37,382 nucleotides of DNA from Opitutales bacterium (GTDB taxonomy: Bacteria > Verrucomicrobiota > Verrucomicrobiia > Opitutales > UBA2987), in contig JAJFLV010000154.1 in the NCBI GenBank assembly GCA_021772535.1, positions 1-37,382 of the forward strand. Reading direction: 5' to 3'. This document shows positions 25,711 to 33,791 of this stretch, piece by piece. The position numbers and the translations under genes are program-made. How positions within the stretch are numbered: position 1 is the first letter of the stretch; each line of letters opens with the position of its first letter. Under the pieces are notes generated by a model, which saw only the letters and a list, made by a program, of their open reading frames with translations, was not told the origin of the DNA and made no database searches.

Positions 25711-26820
25711 ATGAGCAAAATTGAAGTCATTGATCACACCACCTTGTATGAGAATCCGATACCTCATATTCGTAGCCGACATGCCTACTTTCCCGGTCTG
25801 GTGCAATTGCCCAACGGTGATCTCCTCGCTTTGTTCACACTTGGCGAAGCCATGGACTCAACCGACATGACGACCGTCGTATCGCGTTCCCATGATCAGG
25901 GGCGCACATGGTCCCCACCCAACCCGCTCCACGAAAGAGACCCGGATCACCAGTTTGATTCAGATTATTTGAAGCCAACCGTTTTGCGTGACGGCTCACT
26001 GATTGCCACAGGGTATCACTTTTACAGAACCGGCCGGGATATGCCAATTACCAATCCCGAGACGGATGGCGTTCGGAGTGGAGACAACCTTGTTTCTTTC
26101 TCCCTGGACGAAGGATTCACATGGTCGCCGCCAAGTATCATTCCCACACGGCGCCCGGAGCTGGTGGAAGCTTCGGGTCCCTGTCTTCAATTGCGGGACG
26201 GACGGCTCCTGGTGGCGGGATCTCTTTTCCCGACCTGGGAGGGAACCCATCCTTCCAGCCACATCGGGGTATTATTAAGCAGTCGCGACCAGGGTCGGAC
26301 CTGGGACGACAATACCGTTTTTTATCACGATCCCAAGGGACAATACATGCCGGCAGAACCGCGTCTTTGTGAGATGCAGGACGGGCGGGTAGTCGCTCTT
26401 TTCTGGACCCACGGCCATGTGTCGGTTTCGAACCTCCCAAACCATTTAACGGTTTCTCATGACGGTGGGATTACCTGGTCGGAAGCCATCGATACAGGGG
26501 TCGCTGCACAGGCATCGAACTTGATGTATATGGGAGGCGACTACCTGTTAACCATACACTGCCACCGGGAAGGCGAAGTGGGACTGGTTGTTCGCATTGT
26601 CGATTTTGCCGACGACCAGTGGCGGGTGGTGGCGGAGGCAACCATCTGGGATAACGCGCAGGCGTCCAAGGTGGCCGCTTTTGGCGACATGGCCAAATCC
26701 CTGAAATTCGGCCAAGCATCATTGTTACGCTTGGACAACGGTGATATTATCGCTACCCATTGGGCCGTCGTCGATGGTCGGGGGCGTATTTTAACGCACC
26801 GTTTGAGAGTTAATCTCTGA
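25711..26820 (+). CDS. Sialidase-like (BNR/Asp-box) protein, apparently cytoplasmic
   Basis: This 369-aa protein belongs to the sialidase/BNR-repeat superfamily of six-bladed propellers. Four Asp boxes (S-x-D-x-G-x-T-W) are visible: SHDQGRTWSPP, SLDEGFTWSPP, SRDQGRTWDDN and SHDGGITWSEA. The N-terminal ENPIPHIRSRHAYFPGLVQL stands where sialidases carry the catalytic-arginine region. True sialidases release terminal sialic acids, but many bacterial BNR proteins have other or unknown activities. There is no signal peptide, which is unusual for a sialidase acting on polymers and suggests an intracellular substrate. An aspartoacylase-like gene follows after 33 bp on the same strand. Functional call: family membership high, activity uncertain. 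Confidence 0.8.
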   Translation: MSKIEVIDHTTLYENPIPHIRSRHAYFPGLVQLPNGDLLALFTLGEAMDSTDMTTVVSRSHDQGRTWSPPNPLHERDPDHQFDSDYLKPTVLRDGSLIATGYHFYRTGRDMPITNPETDGVRSGDNLVSFSLDEGFTWSPPSIIPTRRPELVEASGPCLQLRDGRLLVAGSLFPTWEGTHPSSHIGVLLSSRDQGRTWDDNTVFYHDPKGQYMPAEPRLCEMQDGRVVALFWTHGHVSVSNLPNHLTVSHDGGITWSEAIDTGVAAQASNLMYMGGDYLLTIHCHREGEVGLVVRIVDFADDQWRVVAEATIWDNAQASKVAAFGDMAKSLKFGQASLLRLDNGDIIATHWAVVDGRGRILTHRLRVNL

Positions 26821-26853
26821 CCTGTCATATTGTGAAATGACCGGTAATAAAAA

Positions 26854-27822
26854 ATGAATAACAAAGCTCCCTGGGAATCCTTTTCAAAAGGTTATCATCA
26901 ACTCCGAATCGGCCCTGAAAAAGGCGGCTTCCAGGCTTTTGTTTGGAAAGGAGAACCGGGTCCGGTAGCTTTGTTGAACGGCGGCACTCATGGGGACGAA
27001 TACGAGGGGCCGACCATGCTGACAAACCTGGCCGCAACCTGGCGTCCGGAAAACCTTCGCGGAACGGTCGTGGCCATACCGGTTCTCAATGAACCGGCCT
27101 TTTTTGCGGGCACTCGCTGCCACCCGCAAGACGGGGCCAATCTGGCCCGCGTCTTTCCCGGAAACCCGGCGGGATCACCGTGTGAAAAACTGGCCGACCT
27201 GTTTTTGAACAGTGTATTGCGATATGCGGATTACTACCTGGATTTCCATAGCGGAGGAGTGGTTTATGAACTGTATCCCTGGGTGGGCTACATGCGGTCG
27301 GAAAATGCTGCCTTGGATAAGACACAGGCCCGGATTGCTGCCTGTTTCGATAGTTATTGGTGTTGGGGCAGTCCCTATATTGAAGGCCGCACCTTGAGCG
27401 CCGCCTTTGACCTGGGCATACCGGCTATCTATACCGAATCAATGGGCTGCGGAGGAGTGCGCAGCGAAGATCTCTCCGCAATTCATAACGGCCTGTTTAA
27501 TTTCCTGCGAACCTTTGATTTTATTTCTGAACCTTCTCCCACTTTAAACAAACAGCCAACATACTTATCAAGCGATGCGAAAGAAGCCCACTTGCAAGTG
27601 CATCATCCCAGTCCAATTCAAGGTATTTTTATTCCCCAAGTATCCTTGGGCGATGTAATTGAAAAAGGGGACAGAATTGGAAATGTTTATTCTCTGGCGG
27701 GAGATTCCTGTATCTCCATCAACGCGGAAGAGCAGGGTAAGCTTGTCCTCTTGAGCAGGAAGCGATCCGTTACAGAGGGGCACGCCCTGGCCACTGTGGT
27801 TCCCGTCGATGGATTGTTATAA
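26854..27822 (+). CDS. Succinylglutamate desuccinylase/aspartoacylase family protein
   Basis: This 322-aa protein is a predicted zinc-dependent M14-type deacylase. The zinc ligands are His46 and Glu49 in GGTHGDEYEGP and His132 in LDFHSGG. NLARVFPG (about residues 96-103) matches the substrate-binding NxxRxFPG motif, and Glu near residue 194 in YTESMGCGG fits the catalytic glutamate. The C-terminal beta domain (about residues 250-322) is typical of the AstE/AspA group and related N-acetyl-diamino-acid deacylases. It removes an acyl group from an amino-acid-like or amino-sugar-acid substrate that cannot be specified. It is likely co-transcribed with the sialidase-like gene and ends 12 bp from the convergent SDR gene. 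Confidence 0.85.
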   Translation: MNNKAPWESFSKGYHQLRIGPEKGGFQAFVWKGEPGPVALLNGGTHGDEYEGPTMLTNLAATWRPENLRGTVVAIPVLNEPAFFAGTRCHPQDGANLARVFPGNPAGSPCEKLADLFLNSVLRYADYYLDFHSGGVVYELYPWVGYMRSENAALDKTQARIAACFDSYWCWGSPYIEGRTLSAAFDLGIPAIYTESMGCGGVRSEDLSAIHNGLFNFLRTFDFISEPSPTLNKQPTYLSSDAKEAHLQVHHPSPIQGIFIPQVSLGDVIEKGDRIGNVYSLAGDSCISINAEEQGKLVLLSRKRSVTEGHALATVVPVDGLL

Positions 27823-27834
27823 AGAGGCTTAAAG

Positions 27835-28608
27835 TCAGGCCAGGAGACCGCCGTCCACAATCCAGATAACCCCGGTTACGTATTTGGCTTTTTCCGAGGC
27901 AAGGAAACAAACCGTTTCCGCAATGTCCACCGGTTGTCCCTGGCCGAGAACTGCCTGGCCGACTACTTCCTTGTCTACTCCCCTGGCCCGCTGTTCCGCG
28001 ATTACTTGTTCGTAAGTATCGGTCCAGATATCCCCTGGCGCAACCGCGACAACTCGAATACCAAAGTTCCCCAATTCCTTGGCCATGGACTGGGTCAGAT
28101 TATTAAGTCCGGCCTTGGTGGCGGCATATACGGAGGCATTGGATTGGGGCCTAAAGGCATTGACTGAGGAAATATTGATAATGACACCGGAACCCTGTTC
28201 GCGCATAATCCGGGCCGCGGCCAACGAGCAGAAGATAACTCCCTTCAGGTTGATATCCACTACTTGATTTACAAATTGAGTATCCAGGTCGATAAAGGCT
28301 CGGGACGATCCCGTACCGGTAATTGCGGCATTGTTGACAAGGACATCCAGGCCACCCAAAACATTGGCGGATTCGGTGATAAACTCCTGGCAGGATTCCG
28401 AACTGCTCTGGTCGAGGTGAATGGCCTTCAGCCGGTCACCATGTTTCTCAACGAGGGAATTCGCTGATGAACGATGTTGCCCCACTGCCAGCGAAGCGCC
28501 CTTGGCCAGGAAACATTCCGTTATTGCACGGCCAATATTAGTGACTCCCCCGGTAACCGCGATTCTTCTGGGGTATTTTTCCTGCTCGACAACCTCGGCT
28601 TGGTTCAT
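27835..28608 (-). CDS. Short-chain dehydrogenase/reductase (SDR)
   Basis: This 257-aa protein is a classical SDR. The cofactor motif is TGGVTNIG (about residues 19-26), the stabilising NNAA is in VLVNNAAITG, and the catalytic Ser, Tyr and Lys are in INISSVNAFRP and SVYAATKAGL. The C-terminal KYVTGVIWIVDGG is also standard. It is NAD(P)-dependent and cytoplasmic. The ATG at 28608 is preferred; a longer reading from 28668 would overlap the end of the upstream aldolase gene and add 20 residues unlike the family. It follows the HpcH aldolase gene after 13 bp on the minus strand, so the two enzymes may work in one pathway, for example oxidising a sugar acid before cleavage; that is inference. Confidence 0.9.
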   Translation of the reverse strand: MNQAEVVEQEKYPRRIAVTGGVTNIGRAITECFLAKGASLAVGQHRSSANSLVEKHGDRLKAIHLDQSSSESCQEFITESANVLGGLDVLVNNAAITGTGSSRAFIDLDTQFVNQVVDINLKGVIFCSLAAARIMREQGSGVIINISSVNAFRPQSNASVYAATKAGLNNLTQSMAKELGNFGIRVVAVAPGDIWTDTYEQVIAEQRARGVDKEVVGQAVLGQGQPVDIAETVCFLASEKAKYVTGVIWIVDGGLLA

Positions 28609-28621
28609 GCGCAAATGAATT

Positions 28622-29458
28622 TTATTGCGGGACTTTGGCTTTCCCCAAGGTATCCGACTGGGAGGCATTTTCTTTTTCTACTTCCGCCAATGCCGTATCG
28701 AAATTAGTTTTATAACGATTTCTCATGGACCAGAGGACCGCCTCAAAATCACTGCCGTGGGCAATAAACCGGGCTCCCTTTTGGACCAGGTTTGCAATGT
28801 CTTCGGGGGTTCCGGAGGGCCTGCCCCAATTTATACCGGCTGCTGCCGCTGCTTTGGCAATCCGGTCTTGGGCAGCAATCATCTGTGGATCTTGCCAGCT
28901 CATCTCGCAACCCAGCCGTAAGGCCAGATCTCCGGGACCGATAAACAACACATCAATGCCTTCTACCTTGGCTATTGCTTCAACATTTTCCAGAGCTTCC
29001 AAAGTTTCAATCTGAATCGCTACCAGGGTTTCACTGTTGGCGGCTTCAGGATAACCATTGGTTCCGGAGACAAAAAAATTATTATCGATTCCAGCCCCAT
29101 CCAATCCCCGCTCACCCAAGGGCGGAAATTTTAAGGATTCAACCAGATACTGCGCTCGTTCAACGGTGGAGACATGAGGAACCAAAACGCCCGTAGCTCC
29201 ATTCTCCAAAAGGTTGTATAGCTTGATTTTTCCCAATGTGGAGGGGCGAACTATGCAATCGATATCCGCCATTTGATGAAGAGCCAGAAGTCGCTGTAAT
29301 TCTCTCATATCCCAGGCGTTATGCTCAACATCCAGCCAAACGCCGTCATAAGCAGAATTTGCCGCATGGGTGGGGAACATATTGGAAGGGTGATAAAGAC
29401 AGCAAATACGGGCAACCTTTCCGGCCCTTAGTTTAGAGAGAATTTTAGATTTTCGCAT
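28622..29458 (-). CDS. HpcH/HpaI-type aldolase/citrate lyase family protein, second copy
   Basis: This 278-aa protein is a metal-dependent pyruvate-type aldolase. YDGVWLDVEHN, GATGVLVPHVS, AIQIETLEALENVEAI and VLFIGPGDLALRLG are the standard motifs, with the metal-binding Glu in IQIETLEAL and Asp in GPGDL. It is a paralogue of the aldolase at 9599-10396, with which the N terminus aligns without gaps, but divergence is substantial. Unlike the first copy it keeps the ALRLG loop common in 2-dehydro-3-deoxy-sugar-acid aldolases. It is first in a minus-strand unit with the SDR gene and is divergent from the aminotransferase operon across a 568-bp gap. Confidence 0.88.
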   Translation of the reverse strand: MRKSKILSKLRAGKVARICCLYHPSNMFPTHAANSAYDGVWLDVEHNAWDMRELQRLLALHQMADIDCIVRPSTLGKIKLYNLLENGATGVLVPHVSTVERAQYLVESLKFPPLGERGLDGAGIDNNFFVSGTNGYPEAANSETLVAIQIETLEALENVEAIAKVEGIDVLFIGPGDLALRLGCEMSWQDPQMIAAQDRIAKAAAAAGINWGRPSGTPEDIANLVQKGARFIAHGSDFEAVLWSMRNRYKTNFDTALAEVEKENASQSDTLGKAKVPQ

Positions 29459-30026
29459 AGTGGTTAAAGTAAAAGATACGGAGGATTATACCCGAACACG
29501 AATGGATTACTACTTGGATGCTTTAAACGGTTGTCTATTCCTGAAGTTTATTTAATTATCTTTTATAGCCTCGAATTCGGTTCATTTTCTTGATGAAACA
29601 GGACGGAAATAAGTGCCAGTAATTCTTGATATCTTGTTTGGTTTACCTTGTTAATCGAATCTACTCACAACTAACAAAGCAGTCAAAATACCGTCCATAC
29701 TTCTTTCCCAGTCCAGGCTTTGAGACAATCATTAGATACTGGTAAGTATTTTTAACCTATAGAGGTCTGTTTACTATTCTTCCAATTTTAGTATCTTATT
29801 CATCAAGTTCAGGAAAACTGCCGGAACGCTGTAGATTCCATCTTTCCATCTCTGTTATAGAATGAGTCGGAAATAGAAAGGAAATATGAGCGGTCCGCCA
29901 ACCTCGGTCTGCCTTCCAGTCCCCCCAATCCCGGTTTCAACAGGCGCCGAAAATTAATCTGGTGAATACTTTTCTTGAAAAATACAATCCTTCCGAAGCA
30001 AAGAAATTTTATCCTCGAACAGCATT
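29459..30026. other. Long intergenic region (568 bp) between divergent catabolic operons
   Basis: This gap holds the promoters of the minus-strand aldolase-SDR unit and of the plus-strand aminotransferase operon. It is AT-richer than the genes. A 23-codon reading starts at 29886 (MSGPPTSVCLPVPPIPVSTG, preceded by AGGAAA), but nothing else supports it as a gene. No tRNA, repeat or strong palindrome was recognised. Confidence 0.4.
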
Positions 30027-31367
30027 ATGGCTTATACCTTTGAAGAATCCCGAAAACGCTTTGCAATCGCCCAAAAAACCATACCGGGCGGTGTCAATAG
30101 TGGTATTCGGTTGATGGAGAAACCTGTCCCTCTATATTTCACACACGGGAAGGGTTCCCGTATCTGGGATGTCGATGACAACGAGTACATCGATTATCAA
30201 ATCGGGCAGGGCGCCATTCTCTATGGACATGCTCCCGATGGTATGGTCGAGGCGCTTTGTCAACAAGCTGCCAAAGGCATCCATTGGGCTGCCCAGTGCG
30301 ACCTCGAACTGGAGGTTTCCCAACGCCTTTGCCGGATGGTTCCATCCGTTAAAAAAGTCCGCTTCAACAATTGTGCGACAGAAGCGGTGGCGGCTGCCTT
30401 TCGACTGGCCCGATCTTATACGGGGCGTTCCAAGATACTCAAATTCGAAGGGCATTACCATGGCTGGCTGGATGAGGGATTAGTCGGGTTTGCCCCGTCC
30501 CCGGACGAATGGGGTCCAGACGATGCTCCGACCAATTTGCACCCCAGCCGTGGGGTCATCCAGGAGGTTCTGGACCGGTTTGTTGTGGCTCGCTGGAACG
30601 ATCCCGGCCATCTTCGCGTTCGCATCGAACCTTTTGCCGGTCAAATCGCCGCCATCATTTTCGAGCCCGTCGTTTGCAACACTTCCTGCCTGGAACCAGT
30701 AAAAGGAATGATGCAGGCCATAACCGAGTTATGCCGAAAACATGGCATTATCATGATCGCCGATGAAACCATTACCGGATTTCGCTTTGGCACCGGCGGC
30801 GCCCAGAGCGCCCTCGGCATCGATCCTGACCTGACAATCTTCGGTAAGGCTGTTGGTGGAGGAACGCCCTTTGCCGCACTGGCTGGGAAGAGCCATGCGT
30901 TCGAGCCGATTGCCCAGGGAAACACTATCCACGCGGGAACCCTGAATGCCAATCCACTCTGCCTGGCGGCCTCCAACTGGTGCCTGCAATACCTGGAATC
31001 CCTCGGCGACAAGCACCCGAACGAAATCAACAACCTCGGCAAAACTCTTATGGCGGGCCTTTCCGATTTGGCCCACCAGTGGGATATACCGTTGGTGCCA
31101 CAGGGGCCGGGTCTGACTTTTCATACCACCATTTTTAAATCGGGACAACGGGAGACAACGCCAATCAGGGATTACCGGGATTATATTCAGCGTCATGATG
31201 CACCAAGGTGGGCGCATTTGCGCCGATGTTTGTTGGAGGAGGGAGTCCGTGCAATTGAACGGGGTTTGTGGTTCCTCAGTCTTGCCCACACAGCGGACGA
31301 TATTCAGGAAACGCTCGACCGAAGTAAAACCGCCTTCCGGCGCCATGCCGAAACCTGGTCCGCTTGA
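30027..31367 (+). CDS. Class III aminotransferase (glutamate-1-semialdehyde aminomutase-like)
   Basis: This 446-aa PLP-dependent enzyme belongs to the class III aminotransferases, closest in look to glutamate-1-semialdehyde 2,1-aminomutase. The PLP lysine is Lys274 in IFGKAVGGGTPFAAL, the PLP-nitrogen-binding Asp is Asp246 in IADETITGFRFG, and FNNCATEAVAAAFRLARSY (residues 113-131) matches the SGTEA cofactor-phosphate region. No other haem-pathway gene is nearby, so a catabolic aminotransferase or aminomutase acting on an amino sugar acid or amino ketone is more likely than HemL. Its stop codon TGA (31365-31367) lies inside a copy of the MITE terminal repeat, so the 3' end of the gene may have been set by that insertion. 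It is first in a five-gene plus-strand operon. Confidence 0.88.
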   Translation: MAYTFEESRKRFAIAQKTIPGGVNSGIRLMEKPVPLYFTHGKGSRIWDVDDNEYIDYQIGQGAILYGHAPDGMVEALCQQAAKGIHWAAQCDLELEVSQRLCRMVPSVKKVRFNNCATEAVAAAFRLARSYTGRSKILKFEGHYHGWLDEGLVGFAPSPDEWGPDDAPTNLHPSRGVIQEVLDRFVVARWNDPGHLRVRIEPFAGQIAAIIFEPVVCNTSCLEPVKGMMQAITELCRKHGIIMIADETITGFRFGTGGAQSALGIDPDLTIFGKAVGGGTPFAALAGKSHAFEPIAQGNTIHAGTLNANPLCLAASNWCLQYLESLGDKHPNEINNLGKTLMAGLSDLAHQWDIPLVPQGPGLTFHTTIFKSGQRETTPIRDYRDYIQRHDAPRWAHLRRCLLEEGVRAIERGLWFLSLAHTADDIQETLDRSKTAFRRHAETWSA

Positions 31368-31384
31368 TTTTGAGATAGGTTCTA
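31365..31384. repeat. Solo copy of the MITE terminal inverted repeat
   Basis: TGATTTTGAGATAGGTTC (31365-31382) matches the right end of the element at 3811-3828 at 17 of 18 positions and is followed by TA. No left end or element interior is found nearby; the sequence to its left is coding. It is likely the remnant of a deleted copy, or one end of a decayed element, located in the 25-bp gap between the aminotransferase and M81 genes. Confidence 0.65.
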
Positions 31385-31392
31385 GTTATCCC

Positions 31393-32916
31393 ATGAAACA
31401 GCGAATCGCGGTAATCGGGCTTTTTCATGAAACCCACTCCTTTCTTCCGGATAAAACCCGCCTGGAGGATTTTGAAATTACACTCGGTAGAAAAATCCTG
31501 GAGTCACGGGGAAGTGGTTCTCCCATGGACGGATTCTTGGCAGCGGCCGAAAAGTTCAATTGGGAAGTCGTTCCCATCGCCGATTACCGGGCGCTTCCCG
31601 GAGGTGTGGTAGAAGACCGGGTCTGGACTTCTTTTATGGATGATGTGGAGAATCATTGGCCGGACACTTCTGTGGACGCCATTTTTCTCGTCCTTCACGG
31701 GGCCATGTTGACGGAGACCATTGAGGACCTTGAGGGGGAACTTCTGCAATATCTCCGCCAAAAACCCGGCCTGGAGGCGCTCCCGATTTTCGGTATTCTG
31801 GATCTGCATGCCAACTTCACTCCAAACATGGCCCGATTTTCCAATTGTCTGGTCGCCTATCGGGAGAATCCCCACACCGACGCATACGCAACCGCCGTAA
31901 AAGCAGCCGAATTCCTGAATCGTTCTCTCAGTGAGGGCAAAATACCGGCCACATATTGCACGCACTCCGGGATTCTTCTTTCTCCTTCGGCAACCTCCAC
32001 CGCTCAGCAGCCCATGTCAGCCTTGATAGAGGCCGGGAATCGGTTGATGCTCTCGAACCCGGATTTGTGGTCCGTAAATATTCTGGGCGGCTTTTCCTAC
32101 GCCGATTGCACGGAAGCAGGACTATCGTTTTCCGTCATAACAACGGGACCGGAAGAACAGGCGCGGGACATCCTTTTAAAATTGAGGAACCTGGCCTGGG
32201 ATTTGCGGGAGCACGCCAAATGTTTCTTGAGCGATCCTGATTCGGTATTGAGTCAAATCACTCCCGAAAGCGAAGGTCCGATCGTGCTGGTCGAACCTTC
32301 CGACAATATCGGCGGGGGAGCGCCTGGCGATGGAACCGGAATCCTGCGAGCCCTACTTGCCCATCCCGTGCGATCGGCGCTGGTCGTACTTCAGGATCCC
32401 CTCACCGTGAAACAGCTTGAGGCAGCGCAACCGGGAGAAACCGTGCAGGTGGTTGTCGGAGGCCGAGGTTTTCCCGGAGACTCAGGCCCGGTTTCACTGG
32501 AAGCGATTCTTCTTTCGCGAGGTTCCGGCAAATTTAAGTTGGAAGATCCCAACAGCCATCTTGCATCAATGTCCGGAACAACCTATAATATGGGACCCTG
32601 CGCGGTTATTCGGGACAGATGGATAACGATATTGCTGACCAGCCACAGAACACCCCCATTTGATCTCGGACAATTGCGAAGCCAGGGAATTGAGCCGACC
32701 GAGTTTCAGGTCATCGGGGTAAAAGCTGCCGTAGCTCACCGTCGCGCTTATGATCCGATCTCAAAAAACAGTTTTACCGTCGAAACTCCTGGCCCTTGCG
32801 CGTCCCGACTGGATTCTTTGCCCTACCGGCGTCTTCGCAGGCCCATTTTCCCCCTTGATGCTGAAACCGAAGTTTTGAATTTTTTTTCTTCTAAGAAAAC
32901 CTGCAAATCCATTTAA
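31393..32916 (+). CDS. M81 family protein (microcystin LR degradation protein MlrC-like), copy 1
   Basis: This 507-aa protein belongs to the M81/MlrC family. Visible motifs are FHETHSF (residues 11-17), FLVLHGAM (98-105), ILDLHANFTPN (135-145) and YRENPHTD (156-163), which carry the candidate metal ligands, then the C-terminal MlrC_C motif VEPSDNIGGGAPGDGTG. The founding member cleaves linearised microcystin, but most family members occur in catabolic clusters and their substrates are unknown; toxin degradation should not be inferred. The ATG at 31393 is preferred; the frame is open from 31195, but that part overlaps the aminotransferase. It lies 25 bp after the aminotransferase and 6 bp before an FAH gene. 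A second M81 gene follows at 33792. Confidence 0.85.
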   Translation: MKQRIAVIGLFHETHSFLPDKTRLEDFEITLGRKILESRGSGSPMDGFLAAAEKFNWEVVPIADYRALPGGVVEDRVWTSFMDDVENHWPDTSVDAIFLVLHGAMLTETIEDLEGELLQYLRQKPGLEALPIFGILDLHANFTPNMARFSNCLVAYRENPHTDAYATAVKAAEFLNRSLSEGKIPATYCTHSGILLSPSATSTAQQPMSALIEAGNRLMLSNPDLWSVNILGGFSYADCTEAGLSFSVITTGPEEQARDILLKLRNLAWDLREHAKCFLSDPDSVLSQITPESEGPIVLVEPSDNIGGGAPGDGTGILRALLAHPVRSALVVLQDPLTVKQLEAAQPGETVQVVVGGRGFPGDSGPVSLEAILLSRGSGKFKLEDPNSHLASMSGTTYNMGPCAVIRDRWITILLTSHRTPPFDLGQLRSQGIEPTEFQVIGVKAAVAHRRAYDPISKNSFTVETPGPCASRLDSLPYRRLRRPIFPLDAETEVLNFFSSKKTCKSI

Positions 32917-32922
32917 CAATCC

Positions 32923-33723
32923 ATGAAAATAATTCGATTCGAGGATCCGGCAGGAAACCAGCACACGGGCGTCTGGGTTTCCACCGATAAAGCTAAACGC
33001 ATTGAAGGTGACCTGTTCTCCAGCTACCAGGTTACTGAAGATATCCTGCCCATCGCCCGGCTGAGGGCGCCGCTAAAACCCTCCCAAATTATTGGGGTCG
33101 GTCTCAACTTTCGGATGCATGCCGAGGAAAGCGGCATGGCAATTCCGGAATATCCGGTAATTTTCATGAAATCCTTGAATGCCGTTCAGGATCCCGGCGG
33201 CCCCATTCTTCTTCCCCGGCACTTGGCCAGTGAGGAAGTGGATTACGAATGTGAGTTGGCTGTGATCATCGGCAAGGAAGCTCGCAATGTTTCTGCCGAA
33301 AACGCCCTTGATTATGTATTCGGTTATACCGCCGCCAACGATGTCAGCGCACGGGATTGGCAACTCAAGTGGGGCGGAGGCCAATGGTGCCGAGGTAAAA
33401 TGTTTGACACTTTTTGCCCCCTGGGTCCCTGTATCGCCACAGCGGATTCCATCCCGGACCCGAACAATCTGAAGTTGCGCACAATCCTCAATGGTAACGT
33501 CATGCAGGACTGGACCACGCAGGATATGATTTTCGATGTTCCCAGCCTGATCGCATTTCTCAGCGGGGATACCACCCTTTTACCAGGAACCGTTATCCTG
33601 ACCGGGACCCCTCAAGGAGTTGGCATGGGGCGCAAGCCGCAAAGCTGGCTCCAGCCGGGTGATACTCTAACGGTAGAGGTGGAGGGAATCGGATCTCTCG
33701 TCAACCCTGTCGCCCGGGCTTGA
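32923..33723 (+). CDS. Fumarylacetoacetate hydrolase (FAH) family protein
   Basis: This 266-aa protein is a member of the FAH superfamily of metal-dependent hydrolases, decarboxylases and isomerases acting on 2-oxo or beta-diketo acids. The metal-binding acidic residues are in EVDYECELAVIIGK and YTAANDVSARD; GVGLNFRMHAEE and VILTGTPQGVGMGR are other family signatures. In sugar-acid pathways FAH proteins act on 2-keto-3-deoxy acids or diketo acids, which fits the neighbouring dehydratase-like and aminotransferase genes. It lies 6 bp after M81 copy 1 and 68 bp before M81 copy 2 on the same strand, so all are probably one operon. The exact substrate is unknown. Confidence 0.9.
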   Translation: MKIIRFEDPAGNQHTGVWVSTDKAKRIEGDLFSSYQVTEDILPIARLRAPLKPSQIIGVGLNFRMHAEESGMAIPEYPVIFMKSLNAVQDPGGPILLPRHLASEEVDYECELAVIIGKEARNVSAENALDYVFGYTAANDVSARDWQLKWGGGQWCRGKMFDTFCPLGPCIATADSIPDPNNLKLRTILNGNVMQDWTTQDMIFDVPSLIAFLSGDTTLLPGTVILTGTPQGVGMGRKPQSWLQPGDTLTVEVEGIGSLVNPVARA

Positions 33724-33791
33724 TTTTTCGCTATTCTATCGGAATTCACCGCATCGTTTTTCTCAATGATCCTGCTCTCAATTGATATTTT

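Noticed and set aside
29886-29957. A short 23-codon gene or leader peptide upstream of the aminotransferase
   Set aside because: Proline-rich reading with only a weak AGGAAA before it, no attenuator hairpin and no sign of conservation.
30027-31367. HemL (haem biosynthesis) as the identity of the aminotransferase
   Set aside because: It sits in a catabolic operon with no tetrapyrrole genes; the family includes many catabolic members.
31195-31392. An N-terminal extension of M81 copy 1 into the aminotransferase gene
   Set aside because: It lies in another frame of a well-supported gene; the ATG at 31393 fits the family N terminus.
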